This document shows, piece by piece, positions 8,321-17,484 of a stretch of DNA of 64,000 bases (positions are counted from its first letter, which is position 1; each line of letters starts with the position of its first letter). Made by a program: the position numbers and the translations under genes. Source of the stretch: Armatimonadetes bacterium Uphvl-Ar2 (lineage in GTDB: Bacteria; Armatimonadota; Fimbriimonadia; Fimbriimonadales; Fimbriimonadaceae). The notes beneath the pieces are model-generated. The model was not told the origin of the DNA. It did not search any database and saw only the letters and a program-made list of their open reading frames with translations. The stretch is from contig CP021424.1 in assembly GCA_002162095.1 (NCBI GenBank), positions 310,001-374,000 on the forward strand. The letters run 5' to 3'.

Positions 8321-9220
8321 ATGCAGTTGCTCAAGCGTATTGCTTTGTTCGCTATCGTGAACATTGCCGTCATGATCATGTTCACCATGGTCTTGCTCCT
8401 CCTGCAGTCCATGGGCGTCATCGTGCCGCAAAACCTGGGGTTTGATGCCGGCATCGCCCTGTTCTTCGGGTTTTCAGGTGCGTTTGTGAGCTTACTTATG
8501 AGCAAGTGGGCGGCCAAGACATTCATGGGAGTGAAGGTTCTCGACCCGAACGCTGAACTCAGCGGCTACGACCGATGGTTACTCGAGACCGTCCATGCCC
8601 AAGCTCAGGCGGCGGGCCTCAAGAAGATGCCTGAGGTGGGGATCTACATGTCGCCCGAAGTCAACGCCTTCGCTACAGGTCCGAGCAAGAGCAATTCTAT
8701 AGTTGCATTTAGTTCGGGCTTGCTCTCGAAGATGAGCCAAGACGAAGTGGAGGCAGTTTCGGCGCACGAGGTCGGCCATATCGCCAATGGCGACATGGTT
8801 ACTCAAACCTTGATTCAAGGCGTCATCAACACCTTCGTTATCTTCTTCGCTCGCATCATTGCGCGGATGGTTGCCACTGCTACTAGTTCCGGCGATTCGA
8901 ATAATCCGAACGGCAACATCATGGTCTTTTTCCTCGTTAATATGGCTTTGCAGATTGCGTTTGGATTCTTGGGAGGACTTATCGTCAACGCGTTCAGCCG
9001 CTACCGCGAATACAAGGCCGATGCCTTCGCGGGCAATATCGCGGGCCGCGACAAGATGATTGCCGCCTTGCGCGCCCTGCAGCGCAACAGCCAAGCAATT
9101 GACTCTCGTCACCCGGCGATGGCGACGATGAAGATCTCGAATCACCCTGGCTGGGCGCTACTGATGAGCACGCACCCGCCGCTGGAAAAGCGCATCGAAG
9201 CCCTGCAGCGCGGTCAGTAA
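8321..9220 (+). CDS. htpX: HtpX-type membrane zinc metalloprotease
   Basis: Membrane quality-control protease of family M48, 299 residues. Two N-terminal transmembrane segments (about 7-30 and 42-60), zinc site HEVGH at 149-153, two further hydrophobic segments (about 163-185 and 200-225) and the REYKADAFA motif that supplies the third zinc ligand. Sits between nuoD and nuoE with its own terminator, so it is a monocistron and not a complex I gene. Confidence 0.95.
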   Translation: MQLLKRIALFAIVNIAVMIMFTMVLLLLQSMGVIVPQNLGFDAGIALFFGFSGAFVSLLMSKWAAKTFMGVKVLDPNAELSGYDRWLLETVHAQAQAAGLKKMPEVGIYMSPEVNAFATGPSKSNSIVAFSSGLLSKMSQDEVEAVSAHEVGHIANGDMVTQTLIQGVINTFVIFFARIIARMVATATSSGDSNNPNGNIMVFFLVNMALQIAFGFLGGLIVNAFSRYREYKADAFAGNIAGRDKMIAALRALQRNSQAIDSRHPAMATMKISNHPGWALLMSTHPPLEKRIEALQRGQ

Positions 9221-9242
9221 GGCCCCGTTCGCCCGAAACCAC

Positions 9243-9280
9243 AAACCCCTCGCGGACCTTGTCCGGGAGGGGTTTGGCTT
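9243..9280. terminator. Terminator after htpX
   Basis: Perfect 9-base arms AAACCCCTC (9243-9251) / GAGGGGTTT (9267-9275) followed by GGCTTTT. Serves htpX; on the other strand it lies beyond the end of the convergent lipoprotein gene and may work for both. Confidence 0.85.
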
Positions 9281-9299
9281 TTGCGGTTACCCTTCCGAG

Positions 9300-9773
9300 C
9301 TAGGGCGACGCTGGCTTGGCGGCGGCGAGTTCTTCAAGTCGTTTCAGCGTATGCACAACAACCGGACTCTCTCCGTAAGCTCGCTGAGGCACTTCGCGCT
9401 TGAAAAGCTCCAGAGCTTCCTTTGCATTTTGCGGTGAAACTCGAGCGAAACTCACCAAGGTCGCTCCTCCCAGCTCCCACTGGTCACGTCCCGGCCCGCG
9501 AAGATAGCTGGTCACTAAGTCTCGATCTTCCCCTTCCAGCTTGCCCTTTGCCACGGCCCGCTCCAAGGCAGCATTAAGCTTCGCCGTATCCTCGCGCATT
9601 TGGGCAATCTGCTCATCCGTATGAACAGGGCCCTCACTTACGGCTGGGGCCGGTGCTGGGGGTGTAGCTGTCTGTTCAGGGGCACAGCCCGTTCCCGTTA
9701 TAGTGACCAGGCCAAAAACGATCCAGGATGTACGTAACTTCACTTCTTTCAATATAGCCGAGGTTTTTGCCAC
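9300..9773 (-). CDS. Putative lipoprotein, function unknown
   Basis: 157 residues. N-terminal hydrophobic stretch SWIVFGLVTITGTG followed by Cys near residue 30, then a Pro/Ala/Thr-rich linker (ATPPAPAPAV) and a charged, mostly helical domain. The lipobox is imperfect (Gly at -3), so lipidation is likely but not certain. GTG at 9743 is an alternative start giving a tighter signal peptide. No family recognised. Divergent from nuoE and convergent with htpX. Confidence 0.6.
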   Translation of the reverse strand: MAKTSAILKEVKLRTSWIVFGLVTITGTGCAPEQTATPPAPAPAVSEGPVHTDEQIAQMREDTAKLNAALERAVAKGKLEGEDRDLVTSYLRGPGRDQWELGGATLVSFARVSPQNAKEALELFKREVPQRAYGESPVVVHTLKRLEELAAAKPASP

Positions 9774-9838
9774 ACTGTCTCAACCTCCATCGGGCCGGTG
9801 CCCCCAATTCCGGCCCCCGAACTGCGTAGAATAGAAAC

Positions 9839-10453
9839 GTGAGCGAGTTGATTCAGTTGGGTGCCCAGCGCCCCAAGGCCCCGGCCCCCGACCAACTGGA
9901 GTTACGTTTCTCGGACAAGGCCATCGCCGAACTGGACGCCCTGCGGACCCACTACCCCACCGAGAAGGCCTGCATCCTGCCCGGACTCTGGATTGCCCAG
10001 CGCGAATACGACGGCTATCTCAGCCCCGCCGCCATCGCCGAAGTCGCTCACCGGCTCCACCGCAGTTACGCCGAAGTCGAAGGTGTGGCCACCTTCTATT
10101 CCATGTACACCACGGCCCACCAGCCGGGCCGCCACATGATTGAAGTGTGCACCTGCCTGAGCTGCCACATGTGCGGCGCTTACCGCATTGCCGATTACCT
10201 GGAAGCCAAGCTCGGCGTGAAGCTGGGCGAAACCACCCCCGATGGCGTCTTCACCATCCACGAAGTGGAGTGCCTGGACGCCTGCGACCGCGCCCCGGTG
10301 CTGCAAGTTGGCGACCAATACGTCGGCCCGGTGACCGAAGCCGATATTGACGCCCTGCTGGACCGCCTGCGCAACGAGGACAGTTCCGCCGTGGTGCAGC
10401 TCGCCGATAGCATTGTCCAAGTCCACCTCCGCGATACGGAGCGTGCAAAGTAA
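9839..10453 (+). CDS. nuoE: NADH-quinone oxidoreductase subunit E
   Basis: The 24-kDa 2Fe-2S subunit of complex I, thioredoxin-like, 204 residues, starting with GTG at 9839. Cluster ligands are Cys104 and Cys109 (VCTCLSC) and Cys145 and Cys149 (CLDAC). Two extra cysteines, 106 and 112, lie in the same loop and are unusual. YAEVEGVATFYSMY is the family signature. Followed after two bases by nuoF, the expected partner of the NADH dehydrogenase module. Confidence 0.95.
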   Translation: MSELIQLGAQRPKAPAPDQLELRFSDKAIAELDALRTHYPTEKACILPGLWIAQREYDGYLSPAAIAEVAHRLHRSYAEVEGVATFYSMYTTAHQPGRHMIEVCTCLSCHMCGAYRIADYLEAKLGVKLGETTPDGVFTIHEVECLDACDRAPVLQVGDQYVGPVTEADIDALLDRLRNEDSSAVVQLADSIVQVHLRDTERAK

Positions 10454-10455
10454 CC

Positions 10456-11790
10456 ATGGCCGAATACAAACTCCTTCTCGAACACTCGCACGAACCTGAG
10501 TTTCGCACCCTTCACGGCTACCTGGCCCGGGGCGGCTACGCCGCGCTCAACCGCGCCAAGGGCATGGAACGCCAGGCCATCATTGACGAGGTCAAGACCA
10601 GCGGCCTGCGCGGCCGAGGGGGCGCGGGCTTCCCTACCTGGATCAAGTGGAACGGCATTGAGAAGGAAAAGACCCGCCCGCACTACCTGATTTGCAACGC
10701 CGACGAAGGCGAGCCCGGCACTTTCAAAGACAAGCAGCTGATGGAAACCACGCCCTTCTTGGTGATTGAAGGGATGACCATTGCCGCGCTGGCCACCCAG
10801 GCCGATGCGGGCTACATCTACATCCGGGGCGAGTTTGTGGATGCGGCCAAGTCTCTCCGCGCCGCTATCGACGAAGCCTATGCCCACGGCTATCTCGGCC
10901 AGAACATCCTGGGCACAGGCCTCAATTTCGACCTCTACATTCACATGGGGGCGGGTAGCTACGAATGCGGCGAAGAAAGCGCCCTGATGAGCAGCCTGAT
11001 GGGCGAGCGCGGCATGCCCCGCCTCAAGTTCCCGCACGCGCCCCTGCCGACGGTGGCCGGGGTGTGGGATCAGCCCACCATCATCAACAACGTGGAAACC
11101 TACGCCGCCGCCGTGCCGATCTTGGCCAAGGGCGGAGAATGGTACGTCACCCTGGGCGCCAACACCAAGAACAGCCGGGGCACCAAGATCTTTAGCGTCA
11201 GCGCCCACGTGAACAAGCCGGGCAACTACGAAATCGAGTTCGGCACCCCGCTCATGGAATTGCTGGACCTGGCCGGAGGCATGAAGGGCGGCGCCCTCAA
11301 GGCCTGTGTGCCGGGCGGATCGAGCGTGCCGATGCTAAACGCCGAGGACTGCCAAAACGCCATCCTTGCCTACGAAGAGCTATGGGAAACCGGCTCCATG
11401 GTGGGTAGCGGCGGCTGTATGTTCCTCAATGAGCACACGTGCATCGTCAGCTACACCTGGCGCACCGCCCAGTTCTACGCGATGGAGAGCTGCGGCAAGT
11501 GCACCCCGTGCCGCGAAGGCACCAAGTGGATGCTGCAGATTTTGGAACGCATCCTGCGCGGCAATGGCCAGCCCGGCGACATGGACCTGCTGATGGAAAT
11601 CACCAAGCAGATTGATGGCCGCAGCTTCTGCGGACTGGGCGACGCCGCCGCTTGGCCGGTGGCCGGTGCGATCAAGAAGTTCCCCGAGGAGTTCGAGTAC
11701 TTCATCAAGAACGGTCGCAGCATGGTGGATACGCCCGAAGCCCGCGCCATGGCCCCGCGCTGGGCGCAACGCGCCTTCTCCGCGGTCTGA
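10456..11790 (+). CDS. nuoF: NADH-quinone oxidoreductase subunit F
   Basis: The 51-kDa NADH- and FMN-binding subunit, 444 residues. Visible: LRGRGGAGFPTW (NADH site), NADEGEPGTFKDK (FMN site), GAGSYECGEESALMSSLMG, and the 4Fe-4S motif ESCGKCTPCREG with the fourth Cys in GRSFCGLGDAAAWPV. Last nuo gene of the window; nuoG is not downstream, which again shows the scattered arrangement. Confidence 0.97.
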   Translation: MAEYKLLLEHSHEPEFRTLHGYLARGGYAALNRAKGMERQAIIDEVKTSGLRGRGGAGFPTWIKWNGIEKEKTRPHYLICNADEGEPGTFKDKQLMETTPFLVIEGMTIAALATQADAGYIYIRGEFVDAAKSLRAAIDEAYAHGYLGQNILGTGLNFDLYIHMGAGSYECGEESALMSSLMGERGMPRLKFPHAPLPTVAGVWDQPTIINNVETYAAAVPILAKGGEWYVTLGANTKNSRGTKIFSVSAHVNKPGNYEIEFGTPLMELLDLAGGMKGGALKACVPGGSSVPMLNAEDCQNAILAYEELWETGSMVGSGGCMFLNEHTCIVSYTWRTAQFYAMESCGKCTPCREGTKWMLQILERILRGNGQPGDMDLLMEITKQIDGRSFCGLGDAAAWPVAGAIKKFPEEFEYFIKNGRSMVDTPEARAMAPRWAQRAFSAV

Positions 11791-11800
11791 CCTTCGTTTC

Positions 11801-11840
11801 ATCCTTCCCCCGTGCAAAAAAGTGCATCTGGGGGAAGGAT
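11801..11840. repeat. Long inverted repeat before the cytochrome gene
   Basis: Perfect 11-base arms ATCCTTCCCCC (11801-11811) / GGGGGAAGGAT (11830-11840), with an inner TGCA/TGCA pairing around an A-run. No T-run follows on either strand, so it is a poor intrinsic terminator. It lies 18 bases upstream of the next ATG and could act as an mRNA-end stabiliser for nuoEF or a 5' leader structure. Confidence 0.7.
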
Positions 11841-11858
11841 CATCGTATCATAGGGCTC

Positions 11859-12254
11859 ATGGGCCGCCGACAACTGCCTCTTATGCTCAGCCTCAGCGCA
11901 CTGCCGCTGGCACTGGCCTTCGCCATCCCGAGTTCTTCGCAACCGCCGGTTGACCGCCAAACGGTAACCACCTTCAACGCCAACGTCAAGCCCATCCTCC
12001 AGCAAAGCTGCGTAGGCTGCCACCGCCAAGGCAACGCCAAGGGTGGCCTGGACCTGAGCACCTACGAGAGCACCATGAAGGGCGGCGTGACGCCTAAGCA
12101 TGTGGTGGCCGGCAAGCCGGATGAGAGCGTGATGCTCCGCCGCATCAAGGGCCTGGATAACAAGCCGCGCATGCCCAAGGGCCAGGCTCCCCTCAGCGCT
12201 GCCAAGGAAAACACCATCCGCAAGTGGATCCAAGACGGAGCCAAGAAGGGCTAA
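11859..12254 (+). CDS. Secreted PSC-type c-type cytochrome domain protein
   Basis: 131 residues: Sec signal peptide (LPLMLSLSALPLALAFA), then one planctomycete cytochrome C (PSC) domain with haem motif CVGCH near residue 50, GGLDLSTYEST, PDESVMLRRI and RMPKGQAPLS. Expected in the periplasm or envelope as an electron carrier or anchor. The frame is open from 11652 inside nuoF, but the signal peptide and hairpin place the start at 11859. First gene of a three-gene run with PSD1 and DUF1501 proteins. Confidence 0.9.
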   Translation: MGRRQLPLMLSLSALPLALAFAIPSSSQPPVDRQTVTTFNANVKPILQQSCVGCHRQGNAKGGLDLSTYESTMKGGVTPKHVVAGKPDESVMLRRIKGLDNKPRMPKGQAPLSAAKENTIRKWIQDGAKKG

Positions 12255-12269
12255 ACCGGCGCTGAGTCT

Positions 12270-14537
12270 ATGAACTTCAAAGGTTGGAATCGGCACTTGC
12301 TGTGGCTGGTGGCGGCGGCCCCGTTTGTCAGCCAAACCTGGCTGCAGGCCGCGCCTGCCCCGGTGACTGCGGCGCTCGAAGAGATTCCGACCTTTGAAAA
12401 AGATGTCCTGCCCATTCTTAAGGGCCACTGCACGGCCTGCCACAACCCGGACACCAGCAACGCCTTCCTCGACTTGACCACCTATGAGACCACGATGGAA
12501 GGCGGCCAGGCCGACAACAACGTGGTGGCCGGCGACCCCGAGGCCAGCAACCTCATGCGCCGCATCCTGGGCCACGGCGGCAAGCCGCAGATGCCCCTGG
12601 GCTTTGCCCCCCTGAGTCCGGAGAAGACCGAGACGATTCGCGCCTGGATCAAGGCCGGCGCCAAGCCGACCCCTGAGGGCGTGGACCTGCGCCACTGGGC
12701 GTACATCTCTCCGCAGAAGCCGAGCGTTCCGGAAGGTGCCCATCCTATCGACTACTTTGTGGGCAAAAAGCTGGCGGAACAAGGCAAGTCCTTCTCGCCC
12801 GAGGCCTCGCGCACCACGCTGATTCGGCGGCTTTCGCTGGACCTCACCGGACTCCCCCCGACGCCCGAGGAAGTGGACGCCTTTCTGGCTGACACCCGCC
12901 CCGATGCCTACGAGCGTGTGGTAGATCGTCTGCTGGCCTCGCCGCAATACGGCGAACGCCTGGCCCGCATGTGGCTGGACCTCGCCCGCTACGCCGACAG
13001 CAATGGCTACGAAAAGGACCTCGGTCGCCAGAACTGGGCGTGGCGCGATTATGTCATCAAGTCGTTCAACGCCGACAAGCCGTTTGACCAATTCACCACT
13101 GAGCAGATTGCCGGCGACCTCCTGGACGCGCCCACCCGGGAGCAACTGATTGCGACGGGTTTCCACCGCAATACTATGCTGAATGAGGAGGGTGGCACCG
13201 ACCCGCAAGAGCAGCGCTGGCAAGTGCTGGTGGACCGGGCCGCAGTGACGGGCACCGTGTGGATGGCCAGCAGCACCGGGTGCGCCCAGTGCCACGATCA
13301 CAAATTTGATCCGATTTCGCAGAAGGATTTCTACGAAACCCTGGCCTTTTGGGAGAGCGCGGACGAACCGCTGCTCGCCCTGACCCCGGAAGAAGTAAGC
13401 CCCTACGTGGAGCGGATCAAGAAGCGCGAGGAGTTCTTGCTGTCTTCGCCCGAAAGCGATGCACGCAAAGCGGCGCTCGAAAAGATTAAGAATGAGCAAG
13501 AATCGCTGGAGAAAGCGACCACCCTTGTTCTCCAAGAATCCAAAGAGCGCAAGCCCGAGACCCCCATCCGCGAGGGCGGGGTTTACCTGGCTCCGGGCGA
13601 AGTGGTACCCGCCGGAGTGCCGGAAAACCTGGCCCCGTGGCAGCCAGAAATGCCTCTTAATCGCCTGGGCCTGGCGCAGTGGCTCACCCATCGGGATAAC
13701 CCCCTGACCGCCCGCGTCACGGTCAACCGAATTTGGGAATTGATCTTCGGCCTCGGCATCGTCAAGACGCCTGGCGACTTTGGCACCCAGTCCGAGGCTC
13801 CCTCCCACCCCGAACTCCTCGATTACCTCGCCGTAGATTTCCGAGATCAAGGCTGGAGCCTCAAAAAACTCATCCGCACCATCGTGACCAGCCGCACCTA
13901 CCGGCAATCCAGTGCGGTGACCGACGCCATGCGCGCCTGGGATCCCGACAACCGCTACCTCGGCCGCGCCCCGCGCTACCGCATGGAAGCCGAGATGATC
14001 CGCGACAACGCCCTCTTCGTGAGCGGTCTGCTGGACCTCTCGATGGGCGGACCGAGCGTGTTCCCCCCGCAGCCCGAGGGCATTTGGGATAACCCCTACA
14101 GCGGCGACCAGTGGATCACCGACCCCACGAAGGATAAGAACCGCCGTGGGCTTTATACGTTCTGGAAGCGCACGGCCCCGTACCCCAGCTTCCTCACTTT
14201 CGACGCCACTAGCCGCGAGGCGTGTACCGACGTGCGTGTGCGCACCAATACGCCCCTGCAGGCGCTGGTGCTGATGAACGACCCCGTTTATCTGGAAGCC
14301 GCCGCGGCCCTGGCCGCCCGGATGGATGGCGAGAAGCCGGAGGATCGTATCCAAGAAGGTTTCCGTCTCGTCCTTGCCCGCACACCTAGCAAGGAAGAGT
14401 TCGAAGTTCTCAAGAACTACCAAGCTCTGCAAGCCAAGGTCTTTGCCGCTGCCCAGCGCGAGGATGCTGAAGAAGCCTCGTGGCGCATGCTAGCCAGCCT
14501 TCTCCTCAACCTCGACGAGGCCATCACCCGCGAATAA
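12270..14537 (+). CDS. PSD1 and PSC cytochrome C domain protein (DUF1549/DUF1553)
   Basis: 755 residues. Signal peptide to about residue 30, PSC domain with CTACH near 55 and [17 protein letters not shown]1549 starts near [11 protein letters not shown] (about 155), with [45 protein letters not shown] and a second haem-like motif [11 protein letters not shown] near 350. A charged linker around 375-435 precedes the DUF1553 part ([51 protein letters not shown]). The biochemical role of this family is not known; it pairs with DUF1501 proteins in Planctomycetes-like genomes, as here. Confidence 0.94.
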   Translation: MNFKGWNRHLLWLVAAAPFVSQTWLQAAPAPVTAALEEIPTFEKDVLPILKGHCTACHNPDTSNAFLDLTTYETTMEGGQADNNVVAGDPEASNLMRRILGHGGKPQMPLGFAPLSPEKTETIRAWIKAGAKPTPEGVDLRHWAYISPQKPSVPEGAHPIDYFVGKKLAEQGKSFSPEASRTTLIRRLSLDLTGLPPTPEEVDAFLADTRPDAYERVVDRLLASPQYGERLARMWLDLARYADSNGYEKDLGRQNWAWRDYVIKSFNADKPFDQFTTEQIAGDLLDAPTREQLIATGFHRNTMLNEEGGTDPQEQRWQVLVDRAAVTGTVWMASSTGCAQCHDHKFDPISQKDFYETLAFWESADEPLLALTPEEVSPYVERIKKREEFLLSSPESDARKAALEKIKNEQESLEKATTLVLQESKERKPETPIREGGVYLAPGEVVPAGVPENLAPWQPEMPLNRLGLAQWLTHRDNPLTARVTVNRIWELIFGLGIVKTPGDFGTQSEAPSHPELLDYLAVDFRDQGWSLKKLIRTIVTSRTYRQSSAVTDAMRAWDPDNRYLGRAPRYRMEAEMIRDNALFVSGLLDLSMGGPSVFPPQPEGIWDNPYSGDQWITDPTKDKNRRGLYTFWKRTAPYPSFLTFDATSREACTDVRVRTNTPLQALVLMNDPVYLEAAAALAARMDGEKPEDRIQEGFRLVLARTPSKEEFEVLKNYQALQAKVFAAAQREDAEEASWRMLASLLLNLDEAITRE

Positions 14538-14559
14538 ACGCCCCCAGGAACCCAAGACC

Positions 14560-16017
14560 GTGAACCAGAACGAACTCGACGAAATCATCTTGAAGGACAT
14601 CACGCGGCGGCACTTCTTCCGCATGACGTCGTACGGCATCGGCACCTTGGCGCTGGGTTCCCTGCTCAATCCGGCGGCCCTCGCCGCCCCGCCCGTGGCC
14701 ACCAATCCCTTTGCCGCGCGGGCGCCCCATTTTGCCCCCAAGGCCAAGCGCGTCATCTTCCTTTTCATGGCGGGGGCGCCTTCTCAGCTCGACCTGTTTG
14801 ACCCCAAGCCCAAGCTCAATCAGCACGACCGCGAACCCATCCCGGAAGAGATTATCGAGGGCGAACGCTTCGCCTTCATCAAGGGCACGCCCAAGCTCCT
14901 GGGGTCTCCGTATGAGTTCAAGCAGCACGGCCAAAGCGGCCACTGGATCAGTAGCCTGATGCCGCACACCGCCCGCGTGGCAGACGACCTGGCGTTCATC
15001 CACAGCGTGCAAACCGACCAGTTCAACCACGCCCCGGCGCAGATCTTCTTCAACACCGGGCACCAGCTCCCGGGCCGCCCGAGCATCGGCTCGTGGCTGC
15101 TCTACGGTCTCGGCACCGAGAGCCAAGACCTCCCCGGCTTTGTGGTGCTGGTGAGCGGGCAGAACAACCCCGATGGCGGCAAGGCCTGCTGGAGTAGCGG
15201 CTTCTTGCCCTCGCACTATCAGGGCGTGGAGTTCCGGAGCAAGGGCGACCCGGTGCTCTATGTCACCGACCCCGACGGCGTGGACCGCACCTCGCGCCGG
15301 CACATGCTGGATGCTCTGCGCGAGATGAATGCCCTCAAACTGAGCGACCACGGCGACCCCGAAATCGCCACCCGCATTGCCAGCTACGAGATGGCGTTCC
15401 GCATGCAAGCCAGCGTGCCCGAACTAACCGACCTAAGCGACGAATCGCCGGAAACCCACGCCATGTACGGCACCGAACCCGGCGCGGTGAGCTTTGCCAA
15501 CAACTGCCTGCTGGCACGGCGCATGGCCGAGCGCGGCTGCCGGTTCATTCAGCTTTACCATTGGGGGTGGGATAGCCACGGCACCAACCCCAGCGACGAC
15601 ATCATGACGAGCCTGCCCGAGCGTTGCCGGCAGGTGGACCAAGCCTGCGCGGCCCTGATTGCCGACCTGAAGCAGCGCGGCATGCTGGACGACACGCTGG
15701 TGATTTGGGGCGGCGAATTTGGCCGCACGCCCATGAATGAGGAGCGCGATGGCTCGACGTTCTTGGGCCGCGACCACCACCCGCGCGCGTTTACGATCTG
15801 GATGGCGGGGGGCGGCGTCAAGGCCGGACTCTCGCTGGGGCAAACCGACGAACTGGGCTACAACGTGGTGGAAGACCCTGTGCACGTGCACGATATCAAT
15901 GCGACGATCTTGCACCTGATGGGCATGAACCACGAGCGGCTGACCTACAACCACCTGGGGCGCGAGTTCCGCTTGACCGACGTGCACGGCCAGGTGATCG
16001 AAAAACTCATCGGGTAG
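14560..16017 (+). CDS. DUF1501 domain protein
   Basis: 485 residues, GTG start at 14560. TRRHFFRM near the N-terminus followed by a hydrophobic stretch looks like a Tat signal, as in other DUF1501 proteins. Alkaline-phosphatase-like features: [42 protein letters not shown] and [19 protein letters not shown]. Forms an operon with the PSC and PSD1 genes (15 and 22 base gaps). Its last 22 codons are duplicated at 21337, directly upstream of a second copy of the following tRNA. Confidence 0.95.
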   Translation: MNQNELDEIILKDITRRHFFRMTSYGIGTLALGSLLNPAALAAPPVATNPFAARAPHFAPKAKRVIFLFMAGAPSQLDLFDPKPKLNQHDREPIPEEIIEGERFAFIKGTPKLLGSPYEFKQHGQSGHWISSLMPHTARVADDLAFIHSVQTDQFNHAPAQIFFNTGHQLPGRPSIGSWLLYGLGTESQDLPGFVVLVSGQNNPDGGKACWSSGFLPSHYQGVEFRSKGDPVLYVTDPDGVDRTSRRHMLDALREMNALKLSDHGDPEIATRIASYEMAFRMQASVPELTDLSDESPETHAMYGTEPGAVSFANNCLLARRMAERGCRFIQLYHWGWDSHGTNPSDDIMTSLPERCRQVDQACAALIADLKQRGMLDDTLVIWGGEFGRTPMNEERDGSTFLGRDHHPRAFTIWMAGGGVKAGLSLGQTDELGYNVVEDPVHVHDINATILHLMGMNHERLTYNHLGREFRLTDVHGQVIEKLIG

Positions 16018-16108
16018 CCTTCGGGTCCGTTCCCGGCCGTAGCTCAGTGGATAGAGCGCTTCCCTCCGGAGGAAGAAGTCGGAGGTTCGAGTCCTCTCGG
16101 CCGGGCCA
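15951..16108 (+). repeat. 158-base direct repeat, left copy
   Basis: Covers the last 22 codons of the DUF1501 gene, the 15-base spacer and the whole tRNA-Arg. Repeated at 21337-21494 with a single difference (T at 15973, C at 21359; both Leu codons). The two copies bracket the TetR-to-SDR cassette, so they mark the ends of an inserted or duplicated segment with a period of 5,386 bases. Confidence 0.97.
16033..16108 (+). tRNA. tRNA-Arg (anticodon CCG), copy 1
   Basis: 76 bases. Acceptor CCGGCCG / CGGCCGG, D stem GCTC/GAGC, anticodon stem CTTCC/GGAAG with loop CTCCGGA (anticodon CCG, reads CGG), T arm GGAGG-TTCGAGT-CCTCT, discriminator G and encoded CCA. Complete and apparently functional; an identical copy lies at 21419. 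Confidence 0.95.
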
Positions 16109-16119
16109 ACTTCTGCGAT

Positions 16120-16710
16120 CTAATCCTCGCTCGTCTCGGAACTTGGAACACTATGCCCGAGACGCGAAGCGAACAACGCTGACATCGATTCGGGAGTCGG
16201 CATGGCATCTCTGGGTACATGCGATAGAGCGTTTCCCTGAAGTAGCGAAACGAAGCCATGCAAGAGAGACCACAGTTCGACTGCGCGCCGGATAAGCTCA
16301 TGTTCATCGACAACAGGGTAGGCTGCCCGAGTGCCTTCCAGAAGGAGCGAGAAGGCATCGCGAGATGCCTCTTCAAACTCCAAGGCACCTTGAGCGATGA
16401 AATCGCATGGACCAAACATCAAGCGAACCATTTCCGGACTTCCCTGAGCGAATCGAATGTATGCGCGACTAAGACCTGGCACCGTCACACCCTCCTCTCG
16501 AATAATCTGGGCTAGCATTCGAAAACCCACGCTTGCCACGGCAGCCAAGAGCTCGTCCTTGTCAGAAAAATAGTGGTACGGGGCGTTATGACTCACGCCG
16601 CAACGCCTAGCGACCGCCCGGAGAGAGAGTAGCTGTTGCGTCTCAGACTCGAGCATTGCGACTGCCGTTGTTACGAGTTCCTCACGCAATGACCGGCCAT
16701 CTGAGTTCAT
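16120..16710 (-). CDS. TetR/AcrR-family transcriptional regulator
   Basis: 196 residues from the ATG at 16710. N-terminal helix-turn-helix: LRAVARRCGVSHNAPYHYFSDKDELLAAVA. The C-terminal ligand domain has WSLLHGFVSLL, as in the WHG-type TetR C-terminal domain. An ATG at 16737 would add nine residues, but the palindrome at 16713-16725 would then be inside the gene, so 16710 is preferred. Divergent from the cassette it most likely represses. Its 3' end lies 11 bases from the left tRNA copy. Confidence 0.9.
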   Translation of the reverse strand: MNSDGRSLREELVTTAVAMLESETQQLLSLRAVARRCGVSHNAPYHYFSDKDELLAAVASVGFRMLAQIIREEGVTVPGLSRAYIRFAQGSPEMVRLMFGPCDFIAQGALEFEEASRDAFSLLLEGTRAAYPVVDEHELIRRAVELWSLLHGFVSLLQGNALSHVPRDAMPTPESMSALFASRLGHSVPSSETSED

Positions 16711-16712
16711 TT

Positions 16713-16725
16713 TGTCATGATGACA
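16713..16725. promoter_or_regulatory. Palindrome, probable TetR operator O1
   Basis: TGTCATGATGACA, a perfect 13-base inverted repeat directly upstream of the regulator ATG. Shares the TGTCA/TGACA half-site with the palindrome at 16779-16793. Autorepression is the simplest reading. Confidence 0.6.
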
Positions 16726-16744
16726 TGATGACAGCAACAGTGAC

Positions 16745-16793
16745 TTGACAATGTCCGGCTTGAGGTGCTATCTTCTTACTTGACAGTGTCAAG
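16745..16793 (+). promoter_or_regulatory. Cassette promoter with overlapping operator O2
   Basis: TTGACA (16745-16750), 18-base spacer, TATCTT (16769-16774) form a plausible -35/-10 pair reading right. CTTGACAGTGTCAAG (16779-16793), a perfect 15-base palindrome, covers the expected transcription start. A repressor bound here would block the cassette operon. Confidence 0.6.
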
Positions 16794-17484
16794 CACGAGA
16801 GAATTTAACGTCCAGGACAGATACCGCACCGCCGGATGGCTGATGCTTGCGCAGGTTGCGCTGATCGCCATCCCGTTCTTGACCATGAGTGGAGCCACCG
16901 GATGGCCAGCTACTACCGGAGACCCGGGCTCAAAAATGCTTCCGCTCGTATTGGAGAATCTTACTTCAATTCGTATAGGATATGGCGGCTATCTTGCATA
17001 TTCACTCCTCTTCTTTTTCACTGGTTGTGCCGCGCTACGGGCAATTCGGGAGGAACCTGATTGGATTGGTCTTGGAGCAGTAGGCATCTCGACTCTTGCG
17101 CGATGTCTCGGCATTCTTCGCTGGCTTACTGCGGCACCATCTTTGGCGTACGCGTACTCCAACGCTGAAGATTCACAGCGAGCTCAAATTGCCGCCATTT
17201 TCGATGCCATCAATAGTTATGGCGGTGGAGTCGGCGAAGCTCTCGGCGTCAGCATCTTTGCGGCGATATGGGTTTACAGGATTGGAACTGCGGCCCGTCG
17301 TAACCCAATTGTGCCCGTTTTCCTCACTCGAATGACTTTCCTGTTGGCAGCTTTCATGTTGATTCCTGTCATCGAGCTATTCGGATTTGATCTTGGTCCG
17401 GTCCTCATGCTGACAGGCACTCTGTTCCACTTTTGGCTCATTGCGTTCGGGATCCTGATGGTTCGTCGAGGGAAATCATCATGA
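16786..17484 (+). CDS. DUF4386-like multi-pass membrane protein
   Basis: Hydrophobic protein with about six transmembrane segments; the pattern DRYRTAGWLMLAQVALIAIPF, RIGYGGYLAYSLLFF and LGISTLAR-type middle segments resembles DUF4386. The frame is open from GTG 16765, but that would lie upstream of the likely transcription start. GTG 16786 (inside the operator, giving 232 residues) or the ATG at 16843 are the alternatives; no good ribosome binding site decides it. Function unknown. First gene of the operon and overlapping the next by ATGA. Confidence 0.7.
   Translation: MSSTREFNVQDRYRTAGWLMLAQVALIAIPFLTMSGATGWPATTGDPGSKMLPLVLENLTSIRIGYGGYLAYSLLFFFTGCAALRAIREEPDWIGLGAVGISTLARCLGILRWLTAAPSLAYAYSNAEDSQRAQIAAIFDAINSYGGGVGEALGVSIFAAIWVYRIGTAARRNPIVPVFLTRMTFLLAAFMLIPVIELFGFDLGPVLMLTGTLFHFWLIAFGILMVRRGKSS

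Noticed and set aside
11799-14432. 877-codon open frame on the minus strand
   Set aside because: Antisense to the PSC and PSD1 genes, whose domain motifs are unmistakable; the translation is low-complexity (R, G, H and A rich), as expected from GC-rich antisense.
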